64,000 nucleotides of DNA from JABCPE02 sp963530295 (lineage in GTDB: Bacteria > Bacteroidota > Bacteroidia > Flavobacteriales > Weeksellaceae). This document shows positions 1 through 9,807 of this stretch, in pieces. The notes beneath the pieces were generated by a model. The model saw only the letters and a program-made list of their open reading frames with translations, was not told the DNA's origin and did no database searches. The first letter of the stretch is position 1; each line of letters starts with the position of its first letter. Position numbers and translations under genes: made by a program. Location: assembly GCA_963530295.1 (NCBI GenBank), contig CAUSCF010000008.1, positions 6,689-70,688 on the forward strand. Reading direction: 5' to 3'.

Positions 1-669
1 CTTTATTTATACAAAACTGTGCGTAAGTTCTGGGGAGAAACTATTGTAGTAACCCAAGAACTCAATGATATTATTGGTAATGCAGTAGTTAAGGATTCTA
101 TTATTTCTAATTCAGATACTTTCATTTTGCTTGACCAATCCAAATTCAAAGATAATTTTGGAGCAATTGCTGATATTCTTTCGCTAAATCAAGTGGAACA
201 AAATAAAATTTGGACAATCAATAACCTAAACAATAAATATGGGAGAAGCCGATTTAAAGAATTTTATCTAAAACGAGGGGGAAGAGGCGAAGTCTATGGT
301 AATGAAGTTTCTTTGGAGCAATATCTAACCTATACTACTGAGAAACCTGAAAAATCAGCCGTAGAGTATTATGCAAAAGCAGTTGGAAATTATGATTCGG
401 CATTAGAACGCATCGTGGCTGATTTAAAGAAAATAGCTCCTCTGGATAATTTAGTCCCTCTTGTCAATCTATACAAAAAGCCAATTGATGAAAAAGTTTT
501 AAAATATTACAATCACATTAAGCGAAAACACAAAGGAGAAAATCCAATTAAAATTATCCAAGAAAAAGTAGCTCAAATCAATGAAGAATTGGAAGAAAAA
601 CATTTTGACAGGAAACAATTAGAATTAGAAAAAGATAAAACTTTTGAGAACCTTGTAAATAGCATATAA
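1..669 (+). CDS. traG: Conjugation ATPase TraG (VirB4-like), C-terminal part
   Basis: The frame is open from base 1, so this is the end of a gene that begins outside the window; the GTG at 19 is internal. About 222 residues are visible. The stretch KFWGETIVVTQELNDIIGN followed by KDSIISNSDTFILLDQ is the conserved C-terminal ATPase-core signature of TraG proteins of Bacteroidetes conjugative elements. TraG is the VirB4-type ATPase that powers assembly of the mating channel at the inner membrane. The last 60 residues are charged and probably helical. The next gene starts 2 bp after the stop, so it heads the transfer operon seen here. Confidence 0.85.
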   Translation, partial: LYLYKTVRKFWGETIVVTQELNDIIGNAVVKDSIISNSDTFILLDQSKFKDNFGAIADILSLNQVEQNKIWTINNLNNKYGRSRFKEFYLKRGGRGEVYGNEVSLEQYLTYTTEKPEKSAVEYYAKAVGNYDSALERIVADLKKIAPLDNLVPLVNLYKKPIDEKVLKYYNHIKRKHKGENPIKIIQEKVAQINEELEEKHFDRKQLELEKDKTFENLVNSI

Positions 670-671
670 AT

Positions 672-1325
672 ATGAAAAAATATTATTTGAGTTTAGTGTT
701 TTTGGGAGGGGTTTTATCAGCTCAAAACACTTATGTAGATGTAGTAACTACCGCTGCCTTAAAGCTGTATTCAGACAATCTAAAAGACAAACAAAACGAA
801 ACCATAACACAACAAAATAAACTCCAAAAAGCACAGGCTTGGGTTGGAACTCAAATGGTAGTAGTTAATAATATTCAAGAAAAAATCTTAAAGGGATTGA
901 GTGAAGTTTCAGGTACTCTCCAAAACGGATTACAAGTCAAAGAAATTTATGAAGACCTAAAAGATTGTGCTATGTATTCCTCAGAGATTGGAAAATTTGT
1001 AAAACAAAATCCTGAATATGCTGTTTTCGGAGCAAAAACTACGGAATATACATACAGACAAATTCTCAAAATGTCCACCGAAGTGAGTGAGCTTCTAAAA
1101 TCAGGGGAACTAAATCTTGCAACCGCTGGGGATAGATATAAGCTGATTTATGATATTTCTACAAAAGTAAAGATGTTAAAAGTCTGGCTGGCGACCATTA
1201 GTTTAGATTTAGAAAGAGCTAAAAGATTGGGATTTTGGAGAGCTATTAACCCTTTTCAAGGCTATATCAATACGGATAAAGATATTGTCAGAAATATAAT
1301 GGATAGATATAAACATAATTTTTAA
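672..1325 (+). CDS. Secreted conjugation protein, TraI/DUF4141-like (first of four)
   Basis: 217 residues with a clear signal peptide (MKKYYLSLVFLGGVLSAQ). The mature part is almost entirely helical with long heptad-like stretches. It ends with INTDKDIVRNIMDRYKHNF, a motif shared in form with the next three genes. Position directly after traG matches TraH/TraI-type periplasmic proteins (TrbJ/VirB5-like) of Bacteroidetes elements; the exact family is inferred from position and architecture. Likely periplasmic or at the pilus/channel surface. The spacing of 2 bp to traG and 12 bp to the next gene supports one operon. Confidence 0.6.
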   Translation: MKKYYLSLVFLGGVLSAQNTYVDVVTTAALKLYSDNLKDKQNETITQQNKLQKAQAWVGTQMVVVNNIQEKILKGLSEVSGTLQNGLQVKEIYEDLKDCAMYSSEIGKFVKQNPEYAVFGAKTTEYTYRQILKMSTEVSELLKSGELNLATAGDRYKLIYDISTKVKMLKVWLATISLDLERAKRLGFWRAINPFQGYINTDKDIVRNIMDRYKHNF

Positions 1326-1337
1326 AACCGAATCATT

Positions 1338-2021
1338 ATGAGAAAATTTCTTTTTTCAGCAGTATTTCTTGCAGGTTATTTAGTATTAACATCATCAGGA
1401 GGAAAACCAAAACCACCTTGGGAAGAAGAAAATGTGTCTTTCCCTATGATGAATCAAGAAATTCGCAATTCTATGCAGGAGAATGAGAGACAACAAGAAA
1501 TGAAAAAAAAGCAGAATATCAATTTAGGTGCAGAAGTAGTCAATAAAAAACAATGGTCAAAATTTAAAGATACAACAAAGAAAATTCAAGACAGGTTAAG
1601 AATTATTGATTTTGCATTACAGGCTATTCCTGCTGGAATAGTAATTTCACAAGAGGCAAAAGAAATCAAAGAAAATCAAATAAAGATTATCCAAGAAATA
1701 AGAACTGCACCTTATACCTTGATTGTTGCTCTGCCGAAGCAGGTAGAATTTGTAGACGAGCTTCAAATGGTAGTAAGACTCATTACAGGAATTGTTGTTT
1801 CCTATGGAGCAATCAATCAAATGGAAAAAGCTGAAAGAAAAATCTTAATAGATTATGCACTCTCAGAAGTGGAAAGACTTAATAGCCAATCTTTTTACAT
1901 GCTTATGATGATTAGAAATGCAAAAGAAAAATTTGAGAGAAATAAAGCTATGCTCAGTTATTATGTAAATGCAGACAGGCAAATTGTAGAAGAGATTATT
2001 GATAATATAAAAACTTTCTGA
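1338..2021 (+). CDS. Secreted conjugation protein (second of four)
   Basis: 227 residues with an N-terminal signal-like helix (MRKFLFSAVFLAGYLVLTSSG), a short proline-rich linker and a helical body. The end, ADRQIVEEIIDNIKTF, matches the D..IV..I(M/I) motif of its neighbours, so it is probably a diverged relative of the preceding protein. It lies in the tra operon with 12 bp and 1 bp gaps on either side. I do not recognise a catalytic motif. A structural or adhesin role in the mating apparatus is an inference. Confidence 0.5.
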   Translation: MRKFLFSAVFLAGYLVLTSSGGKPKPPWEEENVSFPMMNQEIRNSMQENERQQEMKKKQNINLGAEVVNKKQWSKFKDTTKKIQDRLRIIDFALQAIPAGIVISQEAKEIKENQIKIIQEIRTAPYTLIVALPKQVEFVDELQMVVRLITGIVVSYGAINQMEKAERKILIDYALSEVERLNSQSFYMLMMIRNAKEKFERNKAMLSYYVNADRQIVEEIIDNIKTF

Positions 2022-2022
2022 T

Positions 2023-2685
2023 ATGAAAAGGATTATATTTTTCTGTTTGATTTTAAATGTAATATCTGCAAGAGGTCAGACAGTAGTTGTAAATGATAAG
2101 CTGATTGCTCAACTTACTAAAAATCAAGCGGTGAGACTTACAAGTAATGAAGGTTTTCTTAAGTCCTATGAGAAACAAAAACAACTCTATGATGATATAA
2201 ACAAGAAAATAACACAAGTAGTTGCTATACAGGAGTTTATATATGATAAATTAAGTAAAGTAAACCAAACGATAAAACAAGGGAAACAGCTTAAATATCT
2301 CTACAAATATCTTGGGGAAGTAGGTGAAAACAGTGGGAAAATGTTAAAACTCACAGCAAAATACCCACAATATGCTATACTTCTCACAGACCATTACTAT
2401 CGTATCGTGCAAGAAATCCTAATGATACAGAAGGAACTCAAAGAGGAAATATTAAGAGAAGATAGTGATTTACTTATAGACCCATATGATAGAGAAGTTT
2501 TAATCAGCAGGATATTTGACAGAGTTAGAATATTACACGCCAATGTGATGTATATCAATTTGATGTTAGAAAGAGGAAAGGATACACCATATATTTATCA
2601 AATTCCACATTTGGGATGGTATGTCAATATGGATAAATCTATTGTAGAAGACATTATGAGAAAATATCAATATCTTAAATATTAA
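2023..2685 (+). CDS. Secreted conjugation protein (third of four)
   Basis: 220 residues beginning with a signal peptide (MKRIIFFCLILNVISARGQ). It is helical and coiled-coil-like in the first half (KQKQLYDDINKKITQVVAIQ region), very similar in layout to the gene at 672: about 90 residues of helix, a K.PQYA/K.PEYA segment near residue 110, then a C-terminal WYVNMDKSIVEDIMRKY motif. This points to a tandem duplication with the gene at 672. It is expected in the periplasm as a component of the transfer apparatus; the biochemical role is unknown. Confidence 0.55.
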   Translation: MKRIIFFCLILNVISARGQTVVVNDKLIAQLTKNQAVRLTSNEGFLKSYEKQKQLYDDINKKITQVVAIQEFIYDKLSKVNQTIKQGKQLKYLYKYLGEVGENSGKMLKLTAKYPQYAILLTDHYYRIVQEILMIQKELKEEILREDSDLLIDPYDREVLISRIFDRVRILHANVMYINLMLERGKDTPYIYQIPHLGWYVNMDKSIVEDIMRKYQYLKY

Positions 2686-2690
2686 AGTAT

Positions 2691-3497
2691 ATGAAATATC
2701 AAAAACTAATTTATGCTGTTTTTCTTTTCTGCATCAGTATAAATGCTCAAAATAGACTAAATGATAATGCCATTGTGTCTCAACACAAAAGAATGGTTTT
2801 TGAGAGATGGGGAGATTGGCGACCTTATGGAAAATGGTTTTTGGGTGTCCAGACTAACTTTGCTTATGCTACAGTCTGGGGAATGTGGTCACCGAAAAGG
2901 AATAAAGATTACAAAAATGGGCAGGATATACGCCCTTTGAAACCCACAGGTCTTGAAGTCCAAAGATTGTTAGAGCTGGAAGTTCAAAAACAAGAAGCTG
3001 AAAAAATAAAAGCAGAGTCAGACAGTATTTATAAAAGAAATGTACAGGATTTTGCTCATTGGACTTCCGCAACTGTAGATGCAGACCCATTATGGGTTTT
3101 ATATTATAAAAGAATGCTGAATCCTCTTAAATCTTTCCCTGAACAACCACAGAATTTCAGAGAGTGGGGTTTTGACAACCAAGAAATTTATGAAACTCTG
3201 AAATTTTCAGGAGGAATAGATAGATTACAGGAAATTTTGGATTTACTGAAAGATAAATACCATAAATCAAGAACAATGGATATGCCCAGAGGAAAAAGAT
3301 TCTTGATGTATCATGAAACTCTTATGGGGTGGAGAAAATTCAAAGCTGAACTATTCTCTTATAATACAAAAGGAGAATTGTATTTAGATTATAAAAATGC
3401 TCTTGATAAATTCAGAAAAGGAAGAAAAAAATACATTACAAGAACCGATGTAGAAATAGTACAAGAAATTATGAACCAATATAAAGACCAATACTAA
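2691..3497 (+). CDS. Secreted conjugation protein (fourth of four)
   Basis: 268 residues with a signal peptide (MKYQKLIYAVFLFCISINAQ). The body is richer in tryptophan and basic residues than in the three preceding proteins, so it is not a simple copy, but it ends in ITRTDVEIVQEIMNQYKDQY, again the D..IV..IM..Y ending. Its stop overlaps the next start by one base (TAATG), a sign of translational coupling with the TraJ-like gene. Probably a periplasmic channel or pilus component; no enzyme motif seen. Confidence 0.5.
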   Translation: MKYQKLIYAVFLFCISINAQNRLNDNAIVSQHKRMVFERWGDWRPYGKWFLGVQTNFAYATVWGMWSPKRNKDYKNGQDIRPLKPTGLEVQRLLELEVQKQEAEKIKAESDSIYKRNVQDFAHWTSATVDADPLWVLYYKRMLNPLKSFPEQPQNFREWGFDNQEIYETLKFSGGIDRLQEILDLLKDKYHKSRTMDMPRGKRFLMYHETLMGWRKFKAELFSYNTKGELYLDYKNALDKFRKGRKKYITRTDVEIVQEIMNQYKDQY

Positions 3498-4690
3498 TGA
3501 AAACAAAATATCTTATATTTTTAGTTTGCCTTATATTATGCCTACTACCAATAGTGATATTAGGACAAACAACACCCAGTGCAGATGATTCCAATAAACT
3601 TTTACAATTTTTAAAAGGAGATGGAGCTTTTGAACAATGGTTTTTTAAATCATTCAATAGATTGGACACAAGCATTAGTGCTGAAGCAAGTAAAGTATCC
3701 TTTTTAGGGAGACTTATAGGAGGAATAGGAGCTACATTTTATTTATCTTATATGGGATGGCAGATGCAGTCAGGAGACCGAGAATGGGAAATAACCCCAA
3801 TGTTAAAACCATTCTTTATAGGACTGATTTTATTACATTGGACAAGTTTTTATTCTTTTGTTCAAAGTCCATTCAGAGTAGTTTCTACACCTTCACAAAC
3901 TATGTTTGAGAAAATAGAAAGAGAGGCTAACACACTCCGTGTTAAACGATTTCAAAAGCAAAATCAACTTTTGGATTATATGATTAAAAAAGAAGCCGAA
4001 GAAAAAGCAAAACAAAAGGAATTGGATAATTTGAAAGAGAAAGGTTTTATTGATAAGATAACTGATAGTATTAAAGAAGGTTGGGATAAAATACAAACTC
4101 CTGTAGAAGAATGGTTTATAAGAATGGATTTTAAATTCCAAAGATGGGGAGCAGACCTTTTAGAAGCTATTGGATTATCTATTCTCAGAGTCTGCACTTA
4201 TCTTATTTTCTTTATTCAAAAAATTTGGAGTTATATTCTAATTGTTCTTGGACCGATAGCCATTGGCATGGCTCTTATTCCAGGCTTTGAAAGTTCACTT
4301 ACCAGTTGGGTTTCAAAGTTTATCAATATCAACCTGTATACATTTGTCGCATTTACCATTATCAACATTGGACAACAGCTAATCATTTCTGCCTACACTA
4401 TGGAAATAGACCGATATGAATTAATGATAAATAGTGCAGGTAATGTTGATTCTGCGACCATAGCTGCTTTTATCAATGGAAATGGAATGTTACATGTTAC
4501 ACTATTTACTGTGGTAGCTTACATCGTTACAGGAATTGGTGTTCTGATGACCCCAACTATTGCAGACAGCATTGTTTCAGCTGGCGGAGCAGGTGTAATG
4601 ACTAAAATGAAACAAAGTGCAGGAAAGTATGTAGCTGGAGCGCAGGCTCTTTATAAGTTAGGAAAAGGAGAAGATAAAGATAAAAAATAG
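3497..4690 (+). CDS. traJ: Conjugation membrane protein TraJ (VirB6/TrbL-like)
   Basis: 397 residues. A hydrophobic N-terminus (MKTKYLIFLVCLILCLL) is followed by membrane segments near residues 70-95 and 100-125, a cytoplasmic or periplasmic charged stretch at about 135-215, and at least three strong membrane helices in the C-terminal half around a glycine/proline-rich loop (VLGPIAIGMALIPGF). Length, hydropathy and the place between secreted proteins and TraK fit TraJ, the polytopic inner-membrane channel protein of Bacteroidetes elements. It starts inside the stop codon of the preceding gene. Confidence 0.75.
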   Translation: MKTKYLIFLVCLILCLLPIVILGQTTPSADDSNKLLQFLKGDGAFEQWFFKSFNRLDTSISAEASKVSFLGRLIGGIGATFYLSYMGWQMQSGDREWEITPMLKPFFIGLILLHWTSFYSFVQSPFRVVSTPSQTMFEKIEREANTLRVKRFQKQNQLLDYMIKKEAEEKAKQKELDNLKEKGFIDKITDSIKEGWDKIQTPVEEWFIRMDFKFQRWGADLLEAIGLSILRVCTYLIFFIQKIWSYILIVLGPIAIGMALIPGFESSLTSWVSKFININLYTFVAFTIINIGQQLIISAYTMEIDRYELMINSAGNVDSATIAAFINGNGMLHVTLFTVVAYIVTGIGVLMTPTIADSIVSAGGAGVMTKMKQSAGKYVAGAQALYKLGKGEDKDKK

Positions 4691-4718
4691 TAAATCACAA
4701 TTCGAAACCATATAAATT

Positions 4719-5336
4719 ATGTTAGTAAAAAGTATAGAACAAAAAATAAAGATAAACAAAGCAGTTTCTATTTCTGTCATTTTAGCATCGATAGTAATCG
4801 TTATTGCAGGATTGTTTTTCTCATATAAAATTGTAGAAGATTCCAGAAAATCTATTTACATCTTGGATAATGGAGTTCCGATTTTGGTAAAACAGACTGA
4901 TGAACTCCTAAACCGCCCAGTGGAATACAAATCACAAGTGGAACTTTTTCATAGGCTGTTTTTTACCCTTGCACCTGATGATGAATACATTAAGCAAAAT
5001 GTAGAAAAATCTCTCTATCTTATTGATGATACAGGAAAAAAAGAATACACCAACTTAAGGGAAAAGGGATTTTATAATCAACTTGTTTCATCAAGTTCTA
5101 TGATTACTGTAAATGCAGATTCTATCCGTTTAGATGTTGCTAATAAGAGATTTGTATTCTTTGGAAGACAAGTAATCAACAGAAGGTCTGCAATTATTAT
5201 TAGGAAATTAATAACAGAAGGTAATTTTAATGATGTACTCAGAACTCCCAATAATCCACATGGAGTTATACTGAAAAACTGGAAAATTATAGACAATTCT
5301 GAAATATCAAGTGAATCAAAATACAATGGATTTTAA
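4719..5336 (+). CDS. traK: Conjugation protein TraK (VirB8-like)
   Basis: 205 residues: short cytoplasmic N-terminus, one membrane helix at about 18-38 (VSISVILASIVIVIAGLFF), then a soluble periplasmic domain with SRKSIYILDNGVPILVKQTDELLNRPVEYKSQVELFHRLFF-type sequence, characteristic of TraK. VirB8-type proteins nucleate the inner-membrane complex and contact VirB10. A 28-bp gap precedes it and only 3 bp follow it before the next gene. Confidence 0.8.
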   Translation: MLVKSIEQKIKINKAVSISVILASIVIVIAGLFFSYKIVEDSRKSIYILDNGVPILVKQTDELLNRPVEYKSQVELFHRLFFTLAPDDEYIKQNVEKSLYLIDDTGKKEYTNLREKGFYNQLVSSSSMITVNADSIRLDVANKRFVFFGRQVINRRSAIIIRKLITEGNFNDVLRTPNNPHGVILKNWKIIDNSEISSESKYNGF

Positions 5337-5339
5337 GCT

Positions 5340-5684
5340 ATGAAAGAGAGAATAGACAGCCTGTTATCTTGGGCTAATGAACAAAACCGACCTAAAAAAA
5401 TTCTGATTTGCTCTTTGGTACTCTTGGTTCTATCTGGAATTTTTGCCATAGTAAGAGAAATTTATTTTCCTCCAAAGGTCACTCTTACAAGTATTCCTAA
5501 TTTTTACACCCAAAGTGATAAAGAAAAAGAAAAATTTCATCTGAAAGAAGCACGATTGGAAAAAGTAATGAAAGAACTTCATTCCTTTCAAGAAAAAGAA
5601 AAAATGAAAAGTCTTACAAAAAATGACAGCATGAGAATAGAGTATTTATATAACGAATATAAAAAACTAAAAAATGAACCTTAA
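5340..5684 (+). CDS. Small conjugation membrane protein, TraL-like
   Basis: 114 residues with one membrane helix at about 22-40 (ILICSLVLLVLSGIFAIV) and a charged helical tail rich in K and E. In Bacteroidetes tra operons a protein of this size lies between TraK and TraM and is called TraL; the assignment is from position and size, not from a motif. Its last 11 bases overlap the start of the TraM gene, suggesting coupled translation. Confidence 0.55.
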   Translation: MKERIDSLLSWANEQNRPKKILICSLVLLVLSGIFAIVREIYFPPKVTLTSIPNFYTQSDKEKEKFHLKEARLEKVMKELHSFQEKEKMKSLTKNDSMRIEYLYNEYKKLKNEP

Positions 5685-6894
5685 AAAAATAAATTTTAAA
5701 CAGCCGAAATACATTATTCCACTTATTACTCTTCCTTTTGTTTTATTTGGAGCTTATCAGGTAGAAAGTCTAATGGCAGATGAAGAAGTTGTTGAACCAC
5801 AGCAGGAGCTTAATCTTTCATTAGGGGAAACAAAAGATAGTATTTTAACCAAAAACGATGCTTATGATGAGTTTTTTGCCAATGGGGACAGCAGAACAAT
5901 GCTTGATGGATTAGAGACCGAAGAGGACAGTCTTTTGAACTATTCTGATAACCTGAATTATAAACAAAAAAGATACATTGATTCCCTTGAAGATGCAAGG
6001 AAAAGAAACATGGCACAAGGAGGATTTTCTGGAAGAACATCTTACTATGAACCGAGAGATACGAGGGCAAGAGATGAAAGAGATTTTCAGCGTTCAGCAG
6101 AAATTATCCGTATGCTGAATGAGGGAGCAAGTGGTACAGGAAATGGTTATAATTCTTCGGCTTCAGCTTCAAATAATTATTCTTCTCCTCAACAAAAAGA
6201 AGAAGATGACCCAGTAAAGACATTGCGAAAGCAGATGTTGTTTATGGATTCATTAGAAAAGTCTAAAGACCCAGAGTATCAAGCACAAGTAAAGGCTAAA
6301 GAAAAATTAAAACATGATAAAGCTAAAATGAAAGCTTTTCTTAATAGCACACTAAAAGTTTCAAAAAATGGACTGAACAAAAGTTTCAATTCTATTACCA
6401 AAGAAAGTGAAAGTAATTTTGTGAAAGCCGTAATAGATGAAAACTCAAAGGGTTACCTTGGTAGTAGAATTCGTTTCCGACTACTGGAAGACATCTATGT
6501 AGGAAAACATAAAATAAATAAAGGGACTATGATTTATGGGCAGATATCAGGATTTTCTATGCAGAGAGTTAATCTCAATGTGATTTCTATTCTTAATAAT
6601 GGGGAAATCCTGCCTATCAACCTCTCTGTTTATGATGTAGATGGAATGAAAGGACTCTATGTTCCTGAAAGTGCATTTAGAGATATGATGAGAGAACTTG
6701 GACAAAATTCGGTGCAGGGAACATCGTTGGATAATGCTAACCAAGGGTTTTTCACAAGCTTTTTATCCAAAGCTTTCTCTTCTGCATCACAAACAATAGC
6801 AAACCTTATCAGAAAGAATAAGGCAAAATTAAAATATAACTCTTATATCTATTTAATTAACGAAAAAGAATTTGAAAAATATGAAGACAATTAG
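5674..6894 (+). CDS. traM: Conjugation protein TraM (VirB10-like)
   Basis: 406 residues. A membrane helix at about 11-30 is followed by a long low-complexity, probably disordered linker (residues 40-190, with SASASNNYSSPQQ) and a C-terminal globular domain. That domain carries LGSRIRFRLLEDIYVGKHKI and GTMIYGQISGFSMQRVNLNV, the signature of TraM proteins, which resemble VirB10 and span the cell envelope. It overlaps both neighbours (11 bp upstream, about 14 bp downstream). Confidence 0.85.
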   Translation: MNLKKINFKQPKYIIPLITLPFVLFGAYQVESLMADEEVVEPQQELNLSLGETKDSILTKNDAYDEFFANGDSRTMLDGLETEEDSLLNYSDNLNYKQKRYIDSLEDARKRNMAQGGFSGRTSYYEPRDTRARDERDFQRSAEIIRMLNEGASGTGNGYNSSASASNNYSSPQQKEEDDPVKTLRKQMLFMDSLEKSKDPEYQAQVKAKEKLKHDKAKMKAFLNSTLKVSKNGLNKSFNSITKESESNFVKAVIDENSKGYLGSRIRFRLLEDIYVGKHKINKGTMIYGQISGFSMQRVNLNVISILNNGEILPINLSVYDVDGMKGLYVPESAFRDMMRELGQNSVQGTSLDNANQGFFTSFLSKAFSSASQTIANLIRKNKAKLKYNSYIYLINEKEFEKYEDN

Positions 6895-7762
6895 TATTAA
6901 AGCAATTTTAGTTGGGTGTGTTTTTTCTGCTTCTTCTCTTTTTGCTCAAACTGAAAAGAAAGAACAAACAGTTCGTGATCTTCCTGAACTTAATATGACC
7001 GAAGGAGTGAATATACATTTTATATCCCCTGAACCCATTCAGTTTGTAGATTTGTCTACCGATGAACTTATAGGAGATTTACCTTCTGAAAATATTGCAA
7101 GAATCAAGATTACCAATAAACAGGAACAAGATTCTGTAAAAGTGATAAAACAGAAACGAAATAGTTTTTATAGTGGAGAACAGATAGGGATTATTACTAT
7201 TGTAGGGCAGTCTTTCATGGTTCAGTATAAAGCCGTTTTTAGAAACCCTTTGGTATTTAATTCTCAAACCAATATCCAAATCCAGCCAGAAGATATGCAA
7301 CCTTTGGAGTTTCCTAAAATGAGTTTTTCAAACCTTGAATTAAGAAATTTTTCATTAGATATTATTCAGCGAGATACTAAAAGACCTTTGAGAAAAGTAA
7401 ATTCTCTAAAACTTACCATTGAGCTTAATAATGTTTATGTGATGGGAGATTACATATTTCTTGATGTTAATTTCAAAAATAAATCCAATCTTAATTATGA
7501 TGTGGAAGGAATTAAATTTTCACTCGATGATAAAAAAATATATAAAGCCACCAATAACCAAAATATAGAAATGAAACCAATTTATCAATTCTATCATAAT
7601 AAAGTCTTTAAAAAGAATTTTAGAAATATTTATGTCTTTAAGAAATTTACTTACCCTAATAGTAAAGTTATGAAAATAAGACTATTGGAAGAGCAACTAT
7701 CAGGAAGAACCATTGAAATGGTCGTAAAATATTCAGATATACTAAATGCTGATACTTTTTAA
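6881..7762 (+). CDS. traN: Conjugation protein TraN (VirB9-like)
   Basis: I prefer the ATG at 6881 over an upstream TTG at 6872 because it gives a clean signal peptide (MKTISIKAILVGCVFSASSLFAQ). About 293 residues. A beta-rich body with IHFISPEPIQFVDLSTDELIG and a C-terminal domain with the LELNNVYVMGDYIFLDVNFKNKS type of sequence fit TraN of Bacteroidetes elements, which resembles VirB9 and forms the outer part of the channel with TraM. The gene overlaps traM and ends the core traJ-N block. Confidence 0.8.
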   Translation: MKTISIKAILVGCVFSASSLFAQTEKKEQTVRDLPELNMTEGVNIHFISPEPIQFVDLSTDELIGDLPSENIARIKITNKQEQDSVKVIKQKRNSFYSGEQIGIITIVGQSFMVQYKAVFRNPLVFNSQTNIQIQPEDMQPLEFPKMSFSNLELRNFSLDIIQRDTKRPLRKVNSLKLTIELNNVYVMGDYIFLDVNFKNKSNLNYDVEGIKFSLDDKKIYKATNNQNIEMKPIYQFYHNKVFKKNFRNIYVFKKFTYPNSKVMKIRLLEEQLSGRTIEMVVKYSDILNADTF

Positions 7763-7795
7763 TTAGTCATTCATTGAAAATTAAAATCAATTAAA

Positions 7796-9772
7796 ATGCA
7801 AGAACAACAGCACCAAATAAAAATCTATGGATTTATCCAAAAAATGGTCTATACAGTAGTTGTAATGGATTGCCTAACGCTATTTTTTCAAGATGCAAAG
7901 ATTTTTGTTCTTTCTGATTTATTGCGGAATTTTGGCAAAATGGGAATATTCTTTCCTCCAATCAATGCGAAAATTTCTACCATTATCCTCATTACACTCG
8001 TTGCCATAGGAACAAAAGCCAAAAAGAAAAGAGACCTAAATGTTACCAAAGAGATTATTTTGCCTATCATCTTGGGATTACTGATGATTATCGGTTCATT
8101 AGCTTTTGTTAAGGAAGCCAGTATTCATACTTTGCCAAAAATAAATCCTTATCAAGTAGGATATGCATTGCTCTCTTTGGTTGGTGCTGTTATTACCCAA
8201 ATGGGAGCTGACAGTATTTCAAAATATATGCAACAAAAAATGGGGCAAGACCGTTGGAATGTAGAGGAGGAATCTTTTGCCCAAAATCAAGAACTTGTAG
8301 AAACTCCTACTTCTGTAAATATTCCATATTTATTCCGACACAATAGGAAGACCAATAAAGGCTGGATAAATATCAATCCTTTTCGTGGGACTATGGTGCT
8401 GGGGACACCTGGGTCTGGTAAGTCATTTGGTATCATTAATCCTGCCATTCGGCAGATGATGAGTAAGGGTTTTTGTCTCTGCATCTATGATTTTAAATTT
8501 CCTGACCTTGCCCAAATTGCTTATTATCAATATCTTTTAAAAAAACAAAAAGACAAAGATTATAAACACGATTTTTTCGTTATCAATTTGAATGATGTAG
8601 AAAAATCCAAAAGGGTAAATCCTTTTAAAAAAGAATACATTCTGACTCTTGCAGAAGCCCAAGAAATGGCTGAATCAATGGTTTCTGCATTACAAAAAGG
8701 AGGTTCAAGTGGTGGCGGTGGTTCAGAACAGTTCTTTACCCAATCAGCAATCAACTTCCTCTCATCCTGTATTTATTACTTTGCAACTTATGAAAATGGG
8801 CGTTTTTCAACACTTCCACACCTTCTGTCTTTTATGAATAGAAGCTATGAAGAAATTTTTACTACTTTATTTCAACATGAGGAATTGACCTCATTACTAT
8901 CGCCCTTTAAATCTGCTTATGATAATAAAGCCTTTGACCAGCTCGAAGGACAAGTCGGAACACTCAAAATATTCCTCTCTCGTCTTGCTACCAAAGAGAG
9001 TTTTTGGGTATTTTCTGGAGATGAAATTCAGTTGAAGATTTCAGATAAAGAAAACCCTTCAACTATCATTTTGGCATCTGACCCAGCCACACAGGATATT
9101 AATTCAGCTCTTTATTCTTCTGTTTTAAATAGAACATTAAAACTTATTAACTCCAAAGGAAATTACCCAAGTGGCGTGATTGCGGATGAGTTTCCAACTA
9201 TTTACATTCACAAAATTGATAATGTAATTGCCACTGCACGAAGTAACAAAGTTGCCGTAGTTCTTGGTCTGCAAGAAATTCCACAGCTTCGGCAGTTCTA
9301 TAAAAAAGAAGTAGCAGACACTATTTCTGCAATTATTGGGAATATTCTCTCTGGTTCAGCTCGTGATAAAAACACTTTGGACTGGCTCGAAAAAATGTTT
9401 GGTAAAATAAAACAAAAAACTTACTCTCAATCCATTTCTAATCAAGGAACTACCACTTCTATCAATGAAAAAATGGATAATATGATTCCTGCTGGAAAAA
9501 TCGCAGCACTCCGTACAGGAGAAATGGTAGGAATGATAGCAGGAAGTGAAGAAAATAATTCTGAAGAATACAAATCATCAGCAATAAGTGGGAAAATCAA
9601 TTTAGATATGAAAGCCATTAAAGAAGAGGAAGAAAACTATGTAAAAATGCCAACTTATTATTCTTTCATTGATAAAACTGGAAAAGACCGAAAAGAAGAA
9701 ACACTAATGGCAAACTACCGTAGAATAACCAAAGAGGTAGAGCTTATTATCAAAGAAAATATGAATCCTTAG
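7796..9772 (+). CDS. Type IV secretion coupling protein (VirD4/TraD-type ATPase)
   Basis: 658 residues. Four membrane helices occupy about residues 15-145. The Walker A is GTPGSGKS at 203-210; it is followed by the typical YDFKFPDLA. The Walker B is GVIADEF at 460-466 and is followed by an arginine-finger-like ATARSNKVAVVLGLQE with QIPQLRQFY. This is a type IV coupling protein, the hexameric inner-membrane ATPase that brings the relaxase-DNA complex to the channel; Bacteroidetes elements often name it MobC. It is the last gene before a hairpin terminator, closing the tra operon. Confidence 0.9.
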   Translation: MQEQQHQIKIYGFIQKMVYTVVVMDCLTLFFQDAKIFVLSDLLRNFGKMGIFFPPINAKISTIILITLVAIGTKAKKKRDLNVTKEIILPIILGLLMIIGSLAFVKEASIHTLPKINPYQVGYALLSLVGAVITQMGADSISKYMQQKMGQDRWNVEEESFAQNQELVETPTSVNIPYLFRHNRKTNKGWININPFRGTMVLGTPGSGKSFGIINPAIRQMMSKGFCLCIYDFKFPDLAQIAYYQYLLKKQKDKDYKHDFFVINLNDVEKSKRVNPFKKEYILTLAEAQEMAESMVSALQKGGSSGGGGSEQFFTQSAINFLSSCIYYFATYENGRFSTLPHLLSFMNRSYEEIFTTLFQHEELTSLLSPFKSAYDNKAFDQLEGQVGTLKIFLSRLATKESFWVFSGDEIQLKISDKENPSTIILASDPATQDINSALYSSVLNRTLKLINSKGNYPSGVIADEFPTIYIHKIDNVIATARSNKVAVVLGLQEIPQLRQFYKKEVADTISAIIGNILSGSARDKNTLDWLEKMFGKIKQKTYSQSISNQGTTTSINEKMDNMIPAGKIAALRTGEMVGMIAGSEENNSEEYKSSAISGKINLDMKAIKEEEENYVKMPTYYSFIDKTGKDRKEETLMANYRRITKEVELIIKENMNP

Positions 9773-9807
9773 CCTATATTCTTGATTGTTTTTATACTTT
9801 ATTTCCG

